Positions 1 through 13,496 are shown, numbered from the stretch's first letter. The stretch is DNA of 64,000 nucleotides from Epiperipatus broadwayi (GCA_028023455.1 JAQFVV010000022.1:7089100-7153099), one strand, 5' to 3'. Made by a program: numbers and translations. Notes: generated by a model from the sequence alone, not told the origin.

Positions 1-195
1 AAACACATATATGTTGAAAAGATAAATAATCACCAATATACGTATTTCATGCTAAACCAGCAATCATCAGTTGGTCCAGAGTATCATCTCTACACATATA
101 TACTATAAGTACTCAGATAATTACTCAGATGATTGTTGGTTTAGCATGAAATACGTATATTGGTGATTATTTATCTTTTCAACATATATGTGTTT
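1..195. repeat. Foldback element, family FB1 (cut by window edge)
   Basis: Bases 1-68 and about 128-195 are inverted copies with very few mismatches, separated by a short spacer, so the segment can fold into a hairpin. The arm holds the stretch GTTGAAAAGATAAATAATC and the core ATGCTAAACCAGCAATCATC. Both recur at 12956-13496, 14422-14603, 15753-16193, 49252-49545, 52824-53190 and 53266-53750. To the right, 196-250 carries GTGGGTCATGTGAAAGTCTG, the outer part of the same family. No coding capacity is visible. It is best read as a non-autonomous foldback or MITE-like DNA element, but the mobilising enzyme is unknown. Confidence 0.8.
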
Positions 196-250
196 AAGTG
201 TATCAGTGTTATTAGATAGAGTGGAGAGTGGTGGGTCATGTGAAAGTCTG

Positions 251-734
251 TGCTCATATACCCTATATATTACATATATATATAGACACAGGTATATAAT
301 AAGCCTGTGTTTCAGTTTTTAAACATTATCATTTAAATACAATCGAGAAATCTTCTACGGTATAGTAATTAAAATAATCACTTTCTACGACCATGACTAC
401 CCAGGTACAAGTTAAACTTAAATTAGTTTCGAGCAAACTTAATAATTTTTTTTAAACATATAACAACTCATGGTTAAACATTCAGTTATTGATCAAAAAA
501 TGGGTAACTAGATATTTCTATTAAGAGGGGAAAATATTGAAAACAAATCTGAACCATCATTATCTGAAATTTGATTAACCAATAAAATATATAATTTTAT
601 TATGAGTCCAATACACATTGTTATTTAAATAGCATACTTTTTTTCACCACCTCTATGCTACTTACAGTAAGCTTTAATAACTAATAGATGCCAGATGATA
701 GTATGTGATAAATCTCTATCTTGTGCTGTCCTAT
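251..734. other. AT-rich stretch, nothing recognised
   Basis: No open reading frame, RNA gene or repeat related to the rest of the window was recognised here. Confidence 0.5.
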
Positions 735-850
735 CTAATGTCCCCAGCCTAGTTTCAGGCTTATGGCTTTCATCTATGAGAAACGTTGAATGTTGGAACA
801 GTGTACCTGAACTTTTAAGATCTAAGGTGCATTTCTTCTAGCAACTATAA
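735..850 (-). repeat. Decayed fragment of family FB2, inverted
   Basis: Read on the minus strand, the segment matches the inner part of the FB2 repeat at 2108-2612 (the part around GATGAAGGCCACAAGCC and CTAGTCTGGGGATATTGG), with several substitutions. It is a truncated, older copy with no coding content. Confidence 0.6.
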
Positions 851-2107
851 TTTACTTCTCTGATGTATTATCAAGTTATTAGCCCAAACTGAAAAATATA
901 TAAATGTTTCAATCTTAGCCAACTTGTTCAGTTTTTATATATTATGCTGTTCTTAGTTTTTAAAAAAAAACAAACCTACCTTCATTCTGTAGGCAGCAAT
1001 ATGTAAACTGAAGTCACATGACAGTCAATGTTTTATCGATTTATATCAAACCCTGGCTGCAGGATAGAAGTGCCTATGCTTCAGATAAATATGACTTTAC
1101 AAGCAAATTAATTACCAATATTATATAAATTGAAACTAAAAGTCATCAAGTTTTTACAAATGTATTGAGAAAATAACATTTATTCATTATTATTATAGTA
1201 ATCACTTTGGATCCTTGATTAAATTTCTTTGAGAAAGTGTTGTTTGAAAATGTTTTGACTGCTAAGGGAGTTAAATTCATTTACAGAATTTTTCTGAACA
1301 TATTCTTTTACAATTTATCTCACTGATGGTAATTTTACCTTATGCATAAACTCCATCAAAGAGATATTTTTGCTTTCTATGAATCATTCAATTACTTAAA
1401 TGATATTAAAACAAGTCTAATTTCCCCCCAAAATTAATAACCAGTCATCTTCTCAAGCTTCTTTATAAATGATGAGAGACTCATAATTTTAGATTCGCAA
1501 TAAACTTCTTACTCAGTCATTTTTAATCTGGCTATTATTACTCTATCAGCATTAGCAAAGACAAATTTGAAAGTGCAAAAGTATAACTATTTATCTACTA
1601 CTAATAGATCAAAAATTTGAAATTCATTTGGATCATCAAATGCAAAGCTCTTATTCAAAATAAACATATCTCCTTATTGAACTTTTTTGATTATTTGTGA
1701 AGATTTGGTCAATGTAACCTATGACTCTTGTCCTTTCTAAACAAAAATTATACTGCAAGATATTTTTGTCTGACTGTGAATGACCAGTAAGAAAGAAAAA
1801 TTGTACCTAAAATATCAAAATAAGATGAGTTATGATGAAGGTAATTTTACTTTATCCTGCACTAACAATGTTGATCAATTTTACTTATCATATATAAACT
1901 ATTTATCAAAGAATTATCTGAATCACACCCACAAAGATATTTTTTAACCCTGGATTTAAATGTAACAATGTCTATTCTATTCCTTTAAATATTTGTATGC
2001 GGTATGAGACTAAAATGAAAGCTGTGAATGATTTATATTTATACTCCAGTTTATAGTTATTGTGTTATAATTTTATGTGAGTCTATATATAATTATTACA
2101 TTTTCTT
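851..2107. other. AT-rich stretch, nothing recognised
   Basis: Only simple AT-rich sequence and short homopolymer runs are seen. No supported gene or element. Confidence 0.5.
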
Positions 2108-2612
2108 GTTGCTGTGTGTGGCAATATGTATAGTGAGTTTTGCCTGTTTTAACAACAGTTATACACAAGCATAAGAAGTGGTGGTCATGTGATGTTTATT
2201 GGCTTAAAACCAATCCTGCCTAATAGGATAGTGGTGGCTATGGTTATTAAAGAACCAAAGGCACCAAAATGTATGGGTACCAAACTGAGTTCAGACCCAT
2301 ATAAGTATATAAGCTAATGGGCTTGGATGGAAAACATTAAGGTGTTTTTAGTTTAAGACTCATAGTTTTGTAGTTAAGTGAAGATACAAGGTGGTTACTG
2401 GAGGGTTGCATTAGATCCTAAGATCTAGGTACAGTGCTCTCAGATCCAAGGCTCCTCACTGATGAAGGCCACAAGCCAGAAACTAGTCTGGGGATATTGG
2501 ATGAGTGGGCACTAGATGGGAATTTTATGCACAAGCCTTCTGGCATCCATTGATTCCTCTAGCTTGCTATGTGTGGCAATACGTATAGTGAGTTTTGCCT
2601 GTTTTAATAATT
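2108..2612 (+). repeat. FB2 repeat, full-length copy with near-identical direct ends
   Basis: The unit begins and ends with the same block (GGCAATAYGTATAGTGAG then TTTTGCCTGTTTTAA), so the ~450-bp interior lies between short direct repeats. Downstream of the first end lies GTCATGTGATGTTTATTGGC, a motif that recurs in every FB2 copy. Related copies are at 735-850 (inverted), 18714-18943 (palindrome), 31637-31770 (partial), 42154-42615 and 55461-56305. No reading frame is conserved among copies. It is a non-coding dispersed repeat, possibly a MITE or SINE-like unit; its class is not established. Confidence 0.75.
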
Positions 2613-3140
2613 ATTATTATTAATTATATTTTTTAAGTTTAACTTTAAATCAGTAACTTTTTTTTAATATTATTTATAAGAATATTAAATATTCTTTCAT
2701 TTCTTAACCTTTCTACATTGATTATATGTAACTGAACAGAAAGAAACTGAAGTTTCCAATTAATTATATCATGCTTGCAACCCAATAACAACCATCCATC
2801 AACTCAGAAGTCATTCCAAGCTCTTGGAGCATATCTACATTAGAAACATACACTTTGTCAAGAAATTCATACAGCATGTATGACATTTCAACTTCATATA
2901 CACATTATATTTCTGCTTAATGTTAATTATTATATTAATTCCTTTACACATTCAAGTTTTGGATATACAATAATTTTTCTCAGACATAGAAATGTTTTTA
3001 ATACAATATTTGTAAATAAAAAGGAAAAACTCTGAGAAAAACTGTTGTCCAGTTAAACCCATCATCTGGATTGAAAAATTTAATGTATATTACATTATAA
3101 GACTTTTAATATTTATATATTGGACTATTTTCATCAACGA
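2613..3140. other. AT-rich stretch, nothing recognised
   Basis: No gene, RNA or repeat relationship was recognised. Confidence 0.5.
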
Positions 3141-3296
3141 ATATGAGTATTGAAGGTCTTTAGAAAAATTTAACTTTATTTAAATATTCTAAAAACATTC
3201 AACTGTTTCCATCATCTAATATGAGTATTGAATGTCTTTAGAAAAAATTAACTTTATTTAAATATTCCAAATATATTCAACTGTTAGCAGTAGTAC
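3141..3296. repeat. Tandem duplication, two 78-bp units
   Basis: ATATGAGTATTGAA is followed by GTCTTTAGAAAAA and TTAACTTTATTTAAATATTC, and the whole block repeats with a period of 78 bp and a few substitutions. A local tandem duplication with no coding content. Confidence 0.75.
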
Positions 3297-4019
3297 ATAG
3301 GTGGTTAGTATAATGTTTCAAGAGGTATTATTCTCTCTTCTTCAGGTGTTGCTGGCCTGACCAGTGACAGTACCATCATGGAAAACAAACCTGGACCCTT
3401 AAATTCTTGAACACTCTAACCAACTGAGTCATCCTGCCAAAGGCACATCAGTACAAATTTCATACATGTTCTGTTAACAAGATGTAGAGTCCAAGCAGAA
3501 TACAGGAAGCCCAGTATATCTGGTCTGGGGAAGCCATCCCAAGAATACTAAATCTAAATCTATTTTCCTGTGTTCCAACCATGTTCACTACATGAGTAAT
3601 GCCCCTGATGCTACCAATAGCACAACTTCCTACCAGTGTCAGAGGTCAGGAAGAGACAAGAGACCCTTCATAATAATAAGCATTGCCCTAGGTTCACTAA
3701 CTAAGTATTAATATAGATTGATAGGTGGTCCATGACCAAGTAATATTAAGATATTTACTAACTTTCAGAACTGCATGAATGAGAGTGGAATGATGTGGTA
3801 TGGATCGTATAGAAAGGTGACAACAACAGATATAATTTAATGCAAAATTTAATAATTGTCAAACTGAATATATATACATTAATAGATTGGCTTTGCTCAT
3901 TATACAATTACTCAGGGTAATAGTTGATTGGACACACATGCCACGTGATGGCATTGTTGCTATGCAAAAAGTATAAAATATAAACGTTCCCAGGTCATAT
4001 TTTTTTTGGATTTTCTTTC
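3297..4019. other. Unclassified dispersed-repeat-like sequence
   Basis: Parts of 3590-3850 (ATGCTACCAATAG, then GGTTCACTAACTAAGTAT and the ACAACAGATATAATT region) loosely resemble 32395-32560 and 8225-8260. This suggests fragments of one older dispersed repeat. No coding frame was recognised. Confidence 0.35.
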
Positions 4020-4380
4020 GTGTTTCTTATAAAAAACAAACAAACACAGAATTTGTACTTTTCCAATATTTTTTTTATTAACCTCAACAAATTTAGAACA
4101 AAAAAAATCAAACACAGAATTTGCAGTTTTTAAAGGTATTTTTTTTATTAACATCAACAAATTTACAACTTATTACGTTTGGGGAGGGGGGGTGTCTTTT
4201 TTTTTATGTAAAACTTAGTATGCTTTTCTTATTATCATCAACAAATTTTTAACTTATTAAATTTGTATTTTTGGTTTCCTATTTTTATTTAAAAAATAAA
4301 TTCTGAAGTTAATAACCTTTTTTTTTTAGTTTCACTTTTTTTAAAAAAATAACATAAATGAATTTAAAACTTGTTACACT
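4020..4380. repeat. Imperfect A/T-rich tandem array (~70-bp units)
   Basis: The phrase TTTATTAACMTCAACAAATTT followed by AACTTATTA recurs about every 70 bp with expanding T runs, four to five times in increasingly diverged form. A similar unit lies near 7418-7460 (CATCAACAAATTTAACACTTATTACA). Non-coding. Confidence 0.6.
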
Positions 4381-5568
<1,188 letters not shown>

Positions 5569-6080
5569 GCTGCTGCTAGAATTAGATTTGCATGTTAATA
5601 AAGTAATTAGTTAATAAATGCAAGAATGAATTATAAAGCATAATATACATATTGCTTAACTCCCAGATATGCTTTAGCCCTCTTTTGAGTTATAGTATAA
5701 ACTATGCATATTTGTCAATAAATTAGATTACTTTAAGTATCCCTTTTGTATGTTTTAAGAATGCTAATTATGAACTGGCATATAGTAGTTTCACAGAACA
5801 AAATTATAGAATTTTGCATATCCTAAGTTATTAGTTAATATTATATTTAGCATGGCTAATGTGTCTTTGGAAAGCACATGCATGCATTTATGCCTTGCTG
5901 TATGTTTTTTATATGAATGGGCTTTTGGTTTTAATGGCTATCCTATATACTTAGTTTGGACAGCTCTTCTTTAGAACTGGAACATGTGTGTCCAGATTTT
6001 TTTATAAGCTGCTCCGATCACCTCTAGTAATATATATATATAAACATTACAAGCATAAAGCTAAACTAGTCAATACAAAA
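5569..6080. other. AT-rich stretch, nothing recognised
   Basis: No gene or repeat was recognised; a short AT dinucleotide run at about 6031-6042 borders the palindrome that follows. Confidence 0.5.
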
Positions 6081-6921
6081 TCAAAACTACCCCAAATCTA
6101 AAATTAAACCAGACCAGCATAAAAATAATATTAAAACACAACCTAAGGTTTCACTGCTACAAGCAGACTTCTCAAGTGTAAAGAACTACAAAAAAAACCA
6201 CACATTATATATACTATTAAAAACTACCCACAAATCCATTCACTTCCCATCCACCCTTAATATTAAAAGAACTCTTAAATAAGTTAATTGCTTCAGAATA
6301 ATAAATTTTCAATAATAAGGACTCTTTAATTCTTCTTTTGATTTCATTTCTCTCAAAGAAGACAACCTTAGCTTCATCAAAATCAATAGTGTGGCCTGTA
6401 TCCTTTTCATGGACATACAAAGCAGAACTAAGATATCTATTTTTAACTCTACTTTTATGAACCTTTATTCTTTATTCTTTATTTTGTAAGAAGGTTTACA
6501 TAGGTCAGAGTAGTTTGAGTTTAAATGAAAGAATAAAGGTTCATAAAAGTAGAGTTAAAAATAGATATCTTAGTTCTGCTTTGTATGTCCATGAAAAGGA
6601 TACAGGCCACACTATTGATTTTGATGAAGCTAAGGTTGTCTTCTTTGAGAGAAATGAAATCAAAAGAAGAATTAAAGAGTCTTTATTATTGAAAATTTAT
6701 TATTCTGAAGCAATTAACTTATTTAAGAGTTCTTTTAATATTAAGGGTGGATGGGAAGTGAATGGATTTGTGGGTAGTTTTTAATAGTATATATAATGTG
6801 TGGTTTTTTTTTGTAGTTCTTTACACTTGAGAAGTCTGCTTGTAGCAGTGAAACCTTAGGTTGTGTTTTAATATTATTTTTATGCTGGTCTGGTTTAATT
6901 TTAGATTTGGGGTAGTTTTGA
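6081..6921. mobile_element. Penelope-like element 3' fragment as a near-perfect foldback
   Basis: The arms 6081-6473 and 6528-6921 are inverted copies that I see differing by one base in an A/T run; the 54-bp loop is unique. Both arms encode the same protein tail, so the left arm reads it on the minus strand and the right arm on the plus strand. The loop continues the right-arm frame upstream into VYIGQSSLSLNERIKVH, which fits the second half of a GIY-YIG endonuclease core. Penelope-like elements carry such a C-terminal endonuclease and are known for inverted or tandem termini. AT dinucleotide runs flank both outer ends. Confidence 0.75.
6482..6784 (+). pseudogene. GIY-YIG endonuclease C-terminal fragment of a Penelope-like element
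   Basis: The frame runs from the foldback loop into the right arm and ends at a TAA. It shows the YIG strand of GIY-YIG nucleases (KKVYIGQS), the R...H spacing that follows (ERIKVHKSR), then SALYVHEKDTGHTIDFDEAK, which matches the H-x-x-x-T-G-H pattern of the family. The polymerase part and the GIY strand are absent, so it cannot be active. A second copy of the last 67 residues lies inverted at 6217-6420. Role in an intact element: DNA nicking to prime reverse transcription (family knowledge). Confidence 0.7.
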
Positions 6922-9309
6922 TATATATATATAACACCGTAGTATCTGAAGTCATACTACAAAGCTCCAGTTCATCCCTCCATAATGTAATAAAATTTCA
7001 GCATTGATCTGAATATGTAGTCTGTTTTTGTATGTACATAATCTGCACAGAGAGCCAATTGCAGCTCATTAAGTATTATTGAATGATCTTTATTAAATGT
7101 TATGGTCATAAATAATCATTCTTGCACCGACTTAACCGGCGCAAACATAATAGGGAGGTCATAGTAAAATAAGGCATGAATAGACCATAGATTATTAAAT
7201 TTGTAATAAACTCTTTTAAATTATAGTGCATCAGATGAGATTCTGTTTTCAAACTTGCTCATCATTGTTATCCACCTGCATGTGTCATTCAATGCACTTA
7301 TGTCTATTTATCTATATTTAAGAATTAAAATATATTAAATTATAATCAGTGTGTTGCATATCATTTGTAGTCCTTCCAAATCTTAGTTAAATTCCTTAAT
7401 ACTAGCGTTAATTATTAATGTATGCATCAACAAATTTAACACTTATTACAGTTTATTTTTTTGGTATAAAGATAAATAAATTAAAAAACCAGCTGTTCAC
7501 AGCTACAGTAATATATCAGACATATAGCTTGAACAAACTGGTCGTTAGTTGTGAGAATCGAACAATGACTATGTTTTCCTGTGCCGTGTTCTTTGTCTCA
7601 TTGAGGTTTTCAAGAATATGTTATTTGATGCATTACCTCCTTCAAAATATTGTTCAGACATACCCTTTGACAAGGTTTTGCACCTTAAAACTTGACTACA
7701 GAAATGTGTAAACTCTCCGATAATTATTGCTTGGTCAAATCATGTGATTTCAATATAAAAAAAAAACTTTAATTACAATTAACAATTTATACATAATTGT
7801 AAGACACACACCCTCATACGACCCCATAAAAAAGTGTGAAGTGTGTGAATTCACATAAATAATTTACTGCAACATGACAATGTGGCCTGCAATGTGTAGT
7901 ACAACAGAATTGTTGTATACATGTGATACATGGCCATGAAAATACGTTCAGCCATGTAAACGGCCTTTTTTATGTGTTTTAGCACATAAATCATGCCATC
8001 ACATGTGTCTAATCAACAAATACCTTACTCAGATAACAATAAATGTTGGAGAATATGTATATAAAAGGTAATATAATACTATTTCACTAATGATGAAATA
8101 TTTAATTATTCTAGGTTCTATAATTTAGCGGGTAAAAGTAGAGTAAACTCATAGTTCAATATATCTTATTTAAATGTCACTGGATCGGGTTAGTATATGC
8201 AAGTGTGTACAATTTAGGATTAAAGCATTACAACCACAGATATAATTATATATAACTATAAGTAACATTAATAATGAGGTTTATTAAGCTAATGAAGTAA
8301 TGTATGTGGGTTTAGAATCATGATAGTCTTGAGACTCATCATTCATAACTTTGTGAGATTGATATATGTAAGAATAGGAAGGAATTAAGTAATATGATAG
8401 CCTAAATGCTATAGATAAATAAAGAAATATAGAGTTTAATGAGTGATCGATAGTGTCCATAGAGAATGCATATGTGAACCCATATAGGGGGATGATGCAT
8501 TGAAACTATGAGGCTATATATAATTCAAATCAGTGAAATGCCATCTGCTCCATGAAGAGTTCATCACCAATAAGCAGGGTCACTGGACTGAGCCTTCATC
8601 CCAGTAAAATCCGTGAAAGCATGATCGAACAGCTATGTCCCTAGATGCGACTTCCATATCCACTCTGATATGTAAACCTTAATAATTTGGGGAAGGTCTT
8701 AGCCATATGTACCTGTGGAGAAGCTGGAAAAGCATAATAAAATCATAGACTTTTATATCTGCACCAGCAACATACATATAAAATGTAATAACAATAAAAA
8801 ATAATAATAGTTTTCTCTCAAAGTTTAGCACATTATGGTGTAGTTATACTTAATCTATTTCTAAGTCTTAAAATATTTCAAATAAATCTGCATATTCATT
8901 GACTTAAAGATTAAGGTGGATCAGATAATCCCAAGACAGTAACCACTTTCAACATTGTTATTATAATAACTAAATGGGTTTTGCATGCCTGCCAAAGCGA
9001 TACTTAGAAACCGACTGTCCAACCACGCATGTTTAAAATATATCTATAGTTATGATTTGCACACACCCTCATGTTATACTTCAACTTAAAATGAACAAAT
9101 AAGTATATGAGATAGCATAAATAGATCACTATGGGTGAATTAACTACTATATGAAACATAATAGGATTTACCGAATCAATAGTAATATATATAATGAAAA
9201 ATAACATCCGAGCCAGTGAGTGGGAAGAGAGTCATCACAAAATATTTTTCATTTATATGTCTAATCCATATGAAAATGTAGCAGTATGTATATTATAAGA
9301 AGAAAGGAT
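6922..9309. other. Long AT-rich stretch without supported genes
   Basis: A 97-codon open frame at 7418-7711 shows no recognisable domain and is probably chance. Parts of 8225-8280 and 8520-8700 loosely resemble other places in the window (3830-3850), so decayed dispersed repeats are likely. Nothing firmer can be supported. Confidence 0.45.
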
Positions 9310-9560
9310 TCACTCACTCGGTCAGAGGTTATCCAGGCATATTACCATAATAGAAATATCATAAAGAAATTAATTTAATAAAATCCAAGAGCATTTACCT
9401 TAGCACAAAAGCATAGTTTAAAGAATAGATTAGCCAAGTTACATAGGTTGAAATTGTATAATTTAGCTACAGTTGTAGGAGTACATTCTATTTAGTAACA
9501 TAGATAGGGTTTGTTACAGATTTAGCTATAGCTTAGAAAGATTGCTCTTGGAATAGAAAG
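9310..9560. repeat. Dispersed repeat shared with 33720-33930
   Basis: The order CACTCGGTC, a GCATATTACCATAATA-like block, then GATTTAGCTATAGCTTAGAA and GCTCTTGG recurs at 33720-33930 with substitutions and indels. Both are in the same orientation. The class is unknown; it could be part of an old LTR. Confidence 0.5.
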
Positions 9561-10502
9561 TTACCTTAGTTTATCAATTGTAGCATTGTTGGTGTGCTTA
9601 ATGGTTTTGATCATGGTTACGAAATGTTCATGGAAGTTCATATCCCTGGATAGCCAGCTTTCATTTTATAACTGCATCATTATGTTGATTCCAGCAACAA
9701 CAGCCCTCTCTATGGTATTAGCAACAGCATTTCTGATCTCACTGGTGGCAGCAGCAGGTAATGGGCATCTTCTTACAGTGGGAGGCATGCAGGTTGTATC
9801 AAGCTACAGGATGACCATTCTCTGGGTAGGAAAATAGCACTCTACCTATCTCTTCTCCACCATTTAGTTTCAAACTCATAGAGTTTTTTTTTTTCTACGA
9901 TAAAAATTAACTCATAGAGTTTTGTTTACAAGATATAACTATATTATCTCTTCCAAATTCCCATTCTATATATATTCACAAAGTATGAAATTAATTTTAC
10001 ATACTGGCTTACCTTATGGTGAAATAATCCATTAACATATTTCCTACCATCACACGGAGGTGTTTATTATCTACTTTATATCTAAAAGCGGCAGCAGGAT
10101 GCTGCAAATACATTTACTTTTGTTACATTATTTTCAGATATCCTGACTACATTAATTCTTTTGTTACAGTTTTTAAAAAAATAAGATTTAAAAAAAATAA
10201 ATTATAAAGCAAATGCTTACAGACAGTCTATTTCCTCATTGATAACATTTGCAACTTGCCCAAAATGTTGTTATCATTTTTACTAGCTAATTACTTAAGC
10301 CACTACTCTGCCTGAACAATTCTTTTATATACTTTAAGTTGGAGAATCCCAGTCTTGACGCTTGATATGTACATTGGGTGGAGTTTTAGGAAATCCTGAT
10401 AAATTGAACTTCTTCCGTTCTTGCTCACTGTGGCTGCTACCCCCAATGTCCCTTTCCTTCATGCCTACCTTTTTCATGTTAGCCATGGTTTATTATTTAT
10501 TA
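9561..10502. other. No gene recognised
   Basis: An 83-codon open frame at 9586-9837 has hydrophobic stretches but no recognisable family, splice context or codon signature. Confidence 0.45.
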
Positions 10503-10598
10503 TTCCTGCTAATGGCTTATTTGCTATCTTGCTAATGGCTTATTGCTATTCTTGCTGATGTCTTATTTGCTATTCTTGCTAATGGCTTACTTGCTATC
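10503..10598. repeat. Minisatellite, ~26-bp unit x4
   Basis: The unit TTGCTAATGGCTTATTTGCT recurs four times with small changes (GCTGATG for GCTAATG, CTTAC for CTTAT). A local tandem array, non-coding. Confidence 0.7.
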
Positions 10599-11638
10599 CT
10601 CCTTCCTCTGTATTATGGTCATTCCCATACACCCTCTTTACCATTGTTCTACTTCCTCATTTCCCTATCCATACTGCTGCCTTTAATATTTGCATTGCAT
10701 ACTAATCAAAATTACATCATGCATAAAATATAAAATATTTTACCAGTGCTGGCCACTCTGTTCTTGTCTTTCAATTGACCCTTTTAATCTGAAACATTCA
10801 CTAGATCTGGATATATTTATTTCATCCCTTCCTATACTAATAGTCATCTCTCTCCACCTCTATCATCCCATTAATAGTTCTGTTGTATTCTCTTCAATAC
10901 AATCCATAACACCTCACTCGGTCTTAGTATTAATATATATATATATTTTAAAAAAACTTCCTACTCTGATGGCAATATTTATTTAGGAATGACTCCATTT
11001 ATTTAGGTCACCCCTGGGCACTATGCCATCATTTGTAAACACCTATAGATTGTCAGCATACCCCAGTCATAATCAAATTTATTAATACACTTTCCAATAA
11101 ATATTTTATTTAGTTAACTATACGTGATATAAATTTACTACCACAGACATGGCTTGTACTAGGTAGAAATGTTATATGGAGACAGTTGCTATTGTGTGAT
11201 GAGTTCAGACAAGGTGTAAGTACATTGGATCACTTCATATCCATATAAATATTTAGTGCTTATATTTTGGTTTCAGAAGTAGAGATAAAACTATCCTGCT
11301 GTTTTATTTTGATACTAGCATATCACTCTACTAGTACTGAAATCTTTTCAAAATCTAATAAGCATTTTTATACATCAGTTTATTGATGGCAATAAATTAT
11401 GTCTCATGCCCTAACGGTTAAGCTAAAAAGAAAAAAAACAAGTGTTCTCTAGAGAAATAAGTAGGCTATTAATTTAATTTCTAAACAAATTTTTGACAAA
11501 AGGTGGCGCTAGTTTTTCACTTGTTTTAATAGAATTGTTCTAATAATAGTAAGTGCTGCATAAGAATCAAACTTTTTCCCTTTAATCCCATTGTATATAT
11601 ATATTTATCAAAACTATTTTTAACTGTAGTAAACAAAC
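10599..11638. other. Upstream flank of the three-exon gene
   Basis: No promoter motif or upstream coding exon could be identified. A pyrimidine-rich tract ending in TAG lies at about 11613-11629, so a non-coding 5' exon may be spliced on just before the start codon. Confidence 0.4.
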
Positions 11639-11821
11639 ATGAAAAAAAATATTAAAAACTCAGATGATTTTTTGAATGATAATGGAACTGAATGTTGCAA
11701 AGCAACATGTGACCAATGGCATCCTTGCCCAGATAAATTTAGAAGAGGGGTTCTACTTGGTAATTGGTATGAAGAATCTTGGGACAGAAGCAATATATTT
11801 AGAGAATCACCTATTTCACAG
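11639..11821 (+). CDS. Ciliary microtubule-inner-protein-like gene, coding exon 1 of 3
   Basis: It encodes residues 1-61 of a predicted 154-residue protein. The start is the first ATG after an in-frame TAA at 11630, so the N terminus is well bounded. The exon ends with CAG before a GTAAAG donor, in phase 0. Its best feature is RRGVLLGNWYEESWDRSNIF (about residues 35-54); as I recall, small axonemal proteins such as CFAP68/C11orf1 and CFAP107 have a similar G-N-W-x-E block. Members of that group sit inside ciliary doublet microtubules. Two cysteine pairs precede the block. The family call is a recollection-based inference; the exon structure is seen directly. Confidence 0.7.
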
Positions 11822-12955
11822 GTAAAGAAAATGTTTTAATTCAGTAATAAATTACTTTATTGATAACTAGGAGAATAAAAATTAAGTAGATGAAGAATAA
11901 TCAATTCAGGAATTTGAAAAAGAATTTAAATAATGATACTGCAAGTGAAAAACAGCTATTTATATTCAAAATTAACACAAAGAGGTGTTTAGAGTTTGTT
12001 CTAAGTAGGCATTCCAGTATGATCACAAAAGCAGAAAAAAAAATACAGGATTAACATCCAGATTCTGGATATTCAGTTCCTCCTTATCAGGAAAATCAGA
12101 AAAGAGATATTTTACTCTGTAAACTTATGTAGTATATATACTTGACATGAAAAAGCCATGTAGCATAATAGTTGATGTGTCTGCTATTCCATGGTTTGTG
12201 GTCCAATTGTGTGGACTTGGACATTTTTTTTAGTTATCTAGAAGGTAATATAATGGAAAAAAAATATTGATAGACTTGCTAACCAATAGCTGACTTATTT
12301 GATTAACATTTCTTTTTTCACTTTTACCTGGAAAAATATGCAATGGAAGCCATTGTCCTATTATGGATTATTTAATGCAATTTGCTTATAAACATTTTTC
12401 AATTTATATTATATTCCTTTAGTAATAAAAACAGCTTTGTTATTCATGGTGAAACATTACATATAATATTCTAAATAGTATCAAAAGTGCCCAGATAATG
12501 GTTTTAATATCTTACTGATTTGATTTTTAGATTTGCTCTGAAGTTTCTAATCAATTTATTATCCTTAATTAATTTGTGTGTATGAGTATGTATGATTGTT
12601 TATGATATCGACAGAAAATTACATAAAATTATCTTGATTAGATATACCAAATTTCTAAAAGAAATGTTTGTCTATTCTATTTCTTTACCATGTTATCTGA
12701 GCCTTACTAGAAACTTTTTCATTAAAGTACAAGTTGTCAATCAAATAAAGCAGTTTACCAAAAAATTAAATTAAAAAAGGCTAACATTTTCATGTGATTT
12801 CAAACACATCTTTCTCATAGCCTTTCCCCCTTAAATTATAAGAATGGATTTCTTTTAATATGTTTCTTATAATTTAAACAGAAAGTTTGTCAAAGATGAA
12901 TGTGCTCACATTAAAATGTTAAAGTGCTCTATTTGACTGTTACCATATACTTTAA
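11822..12955 (+). other. Intron 1, first part; no element recognised
   Basis: Unique AT-rich sequence between the exon 1 donor and the first FB1 foldback. No gene or RNA was recognised. Confidence 0.5.
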
Positions 12956-13496
12956 TGCAGGGTTCGAACTCAGACTTTCACATGACCCACCACTCTCAGT
13001 GCCATCTCATATTGCTGACCCACCTGATCACACACATGTTGAAAAGATAAACAATCACTAACATAAGTATTTCATGCTAAGCCAGCAATCATCTGTTGGT
13101 CTAGATTACTATCCTCACACACATATATCATCAGTATTCAGCTTTATATTAAGATAGCCAATCTTTATACTTTAATGGATCTTGGCACTAACAAAGGCTT
13201 TGAACGTTCCATCATAAGATTTTCAATGAAATGGAAGGCTAAGAGTTGTGAGTTGGAATAGATTGAAGCCTTTCCATTAAAGTATAAAGATTGACTATCT
13301 TAATATAAAGCTGAATACTGATTATATATATGTGTGCGGATAGTAATCTAGACCAACTGATGATTGCTGGTTTAGCATGAAATACATATATTGGTGATTA
13401 TTTATCTTTTCAACATGTGTGTGATCAGGTGGGTCAGCAATATGAAATGGCACTGAGAGTGGTGGGTCGTGTGAAAGTCTGAGTTCGAACCCTGCA
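12956..13496. repeat. FB1 foldback element, complete palindrome
   Basis: Arms 12956-13179 and 13273-13496 are each 224 bp and inverted with scattered mismatches; the loop is 93 bp. The outer ends read TGCAGGGTTCGAACTCAGAC. The GGTTCGAACTC inside resembles a tRNA-type B box, but no A box or tRNA fold is seen. The loop holds a block (around ATCATAAGATTTTCAATGA) also found, uninverted, in the single-armed copies at 52824-53190 and 53266-53750. The palindrome thus seems to be two arms of a longer element joined head to head. It lies in intron 1 of the host gene. Confidence 0.9.

Noticed and set aside
2108-2612. Solo LTR with short direct terminal repeats
   Set aside because: The terminal repeat is only ~45 bp, and other copies are palindromic, which does not suit an LTR.
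7418-7711. 97-codon open frame
   Set aside because: No domain, no splice context and composition like random AT-rich sequence.
9586-9837. 83-codon hydrophobic frame
   Set aside because: Could look like a membrane protein, but hydrophobic frames are common by chance in T-rich DNA; no family recognised.
12956-13496. CRISPR-like or structured RNA interpretation of the long palindrome
   Set aside because: Same family is dispersed in linear and folded forms, as expected for a mobile repeat; there are no regular spacers.
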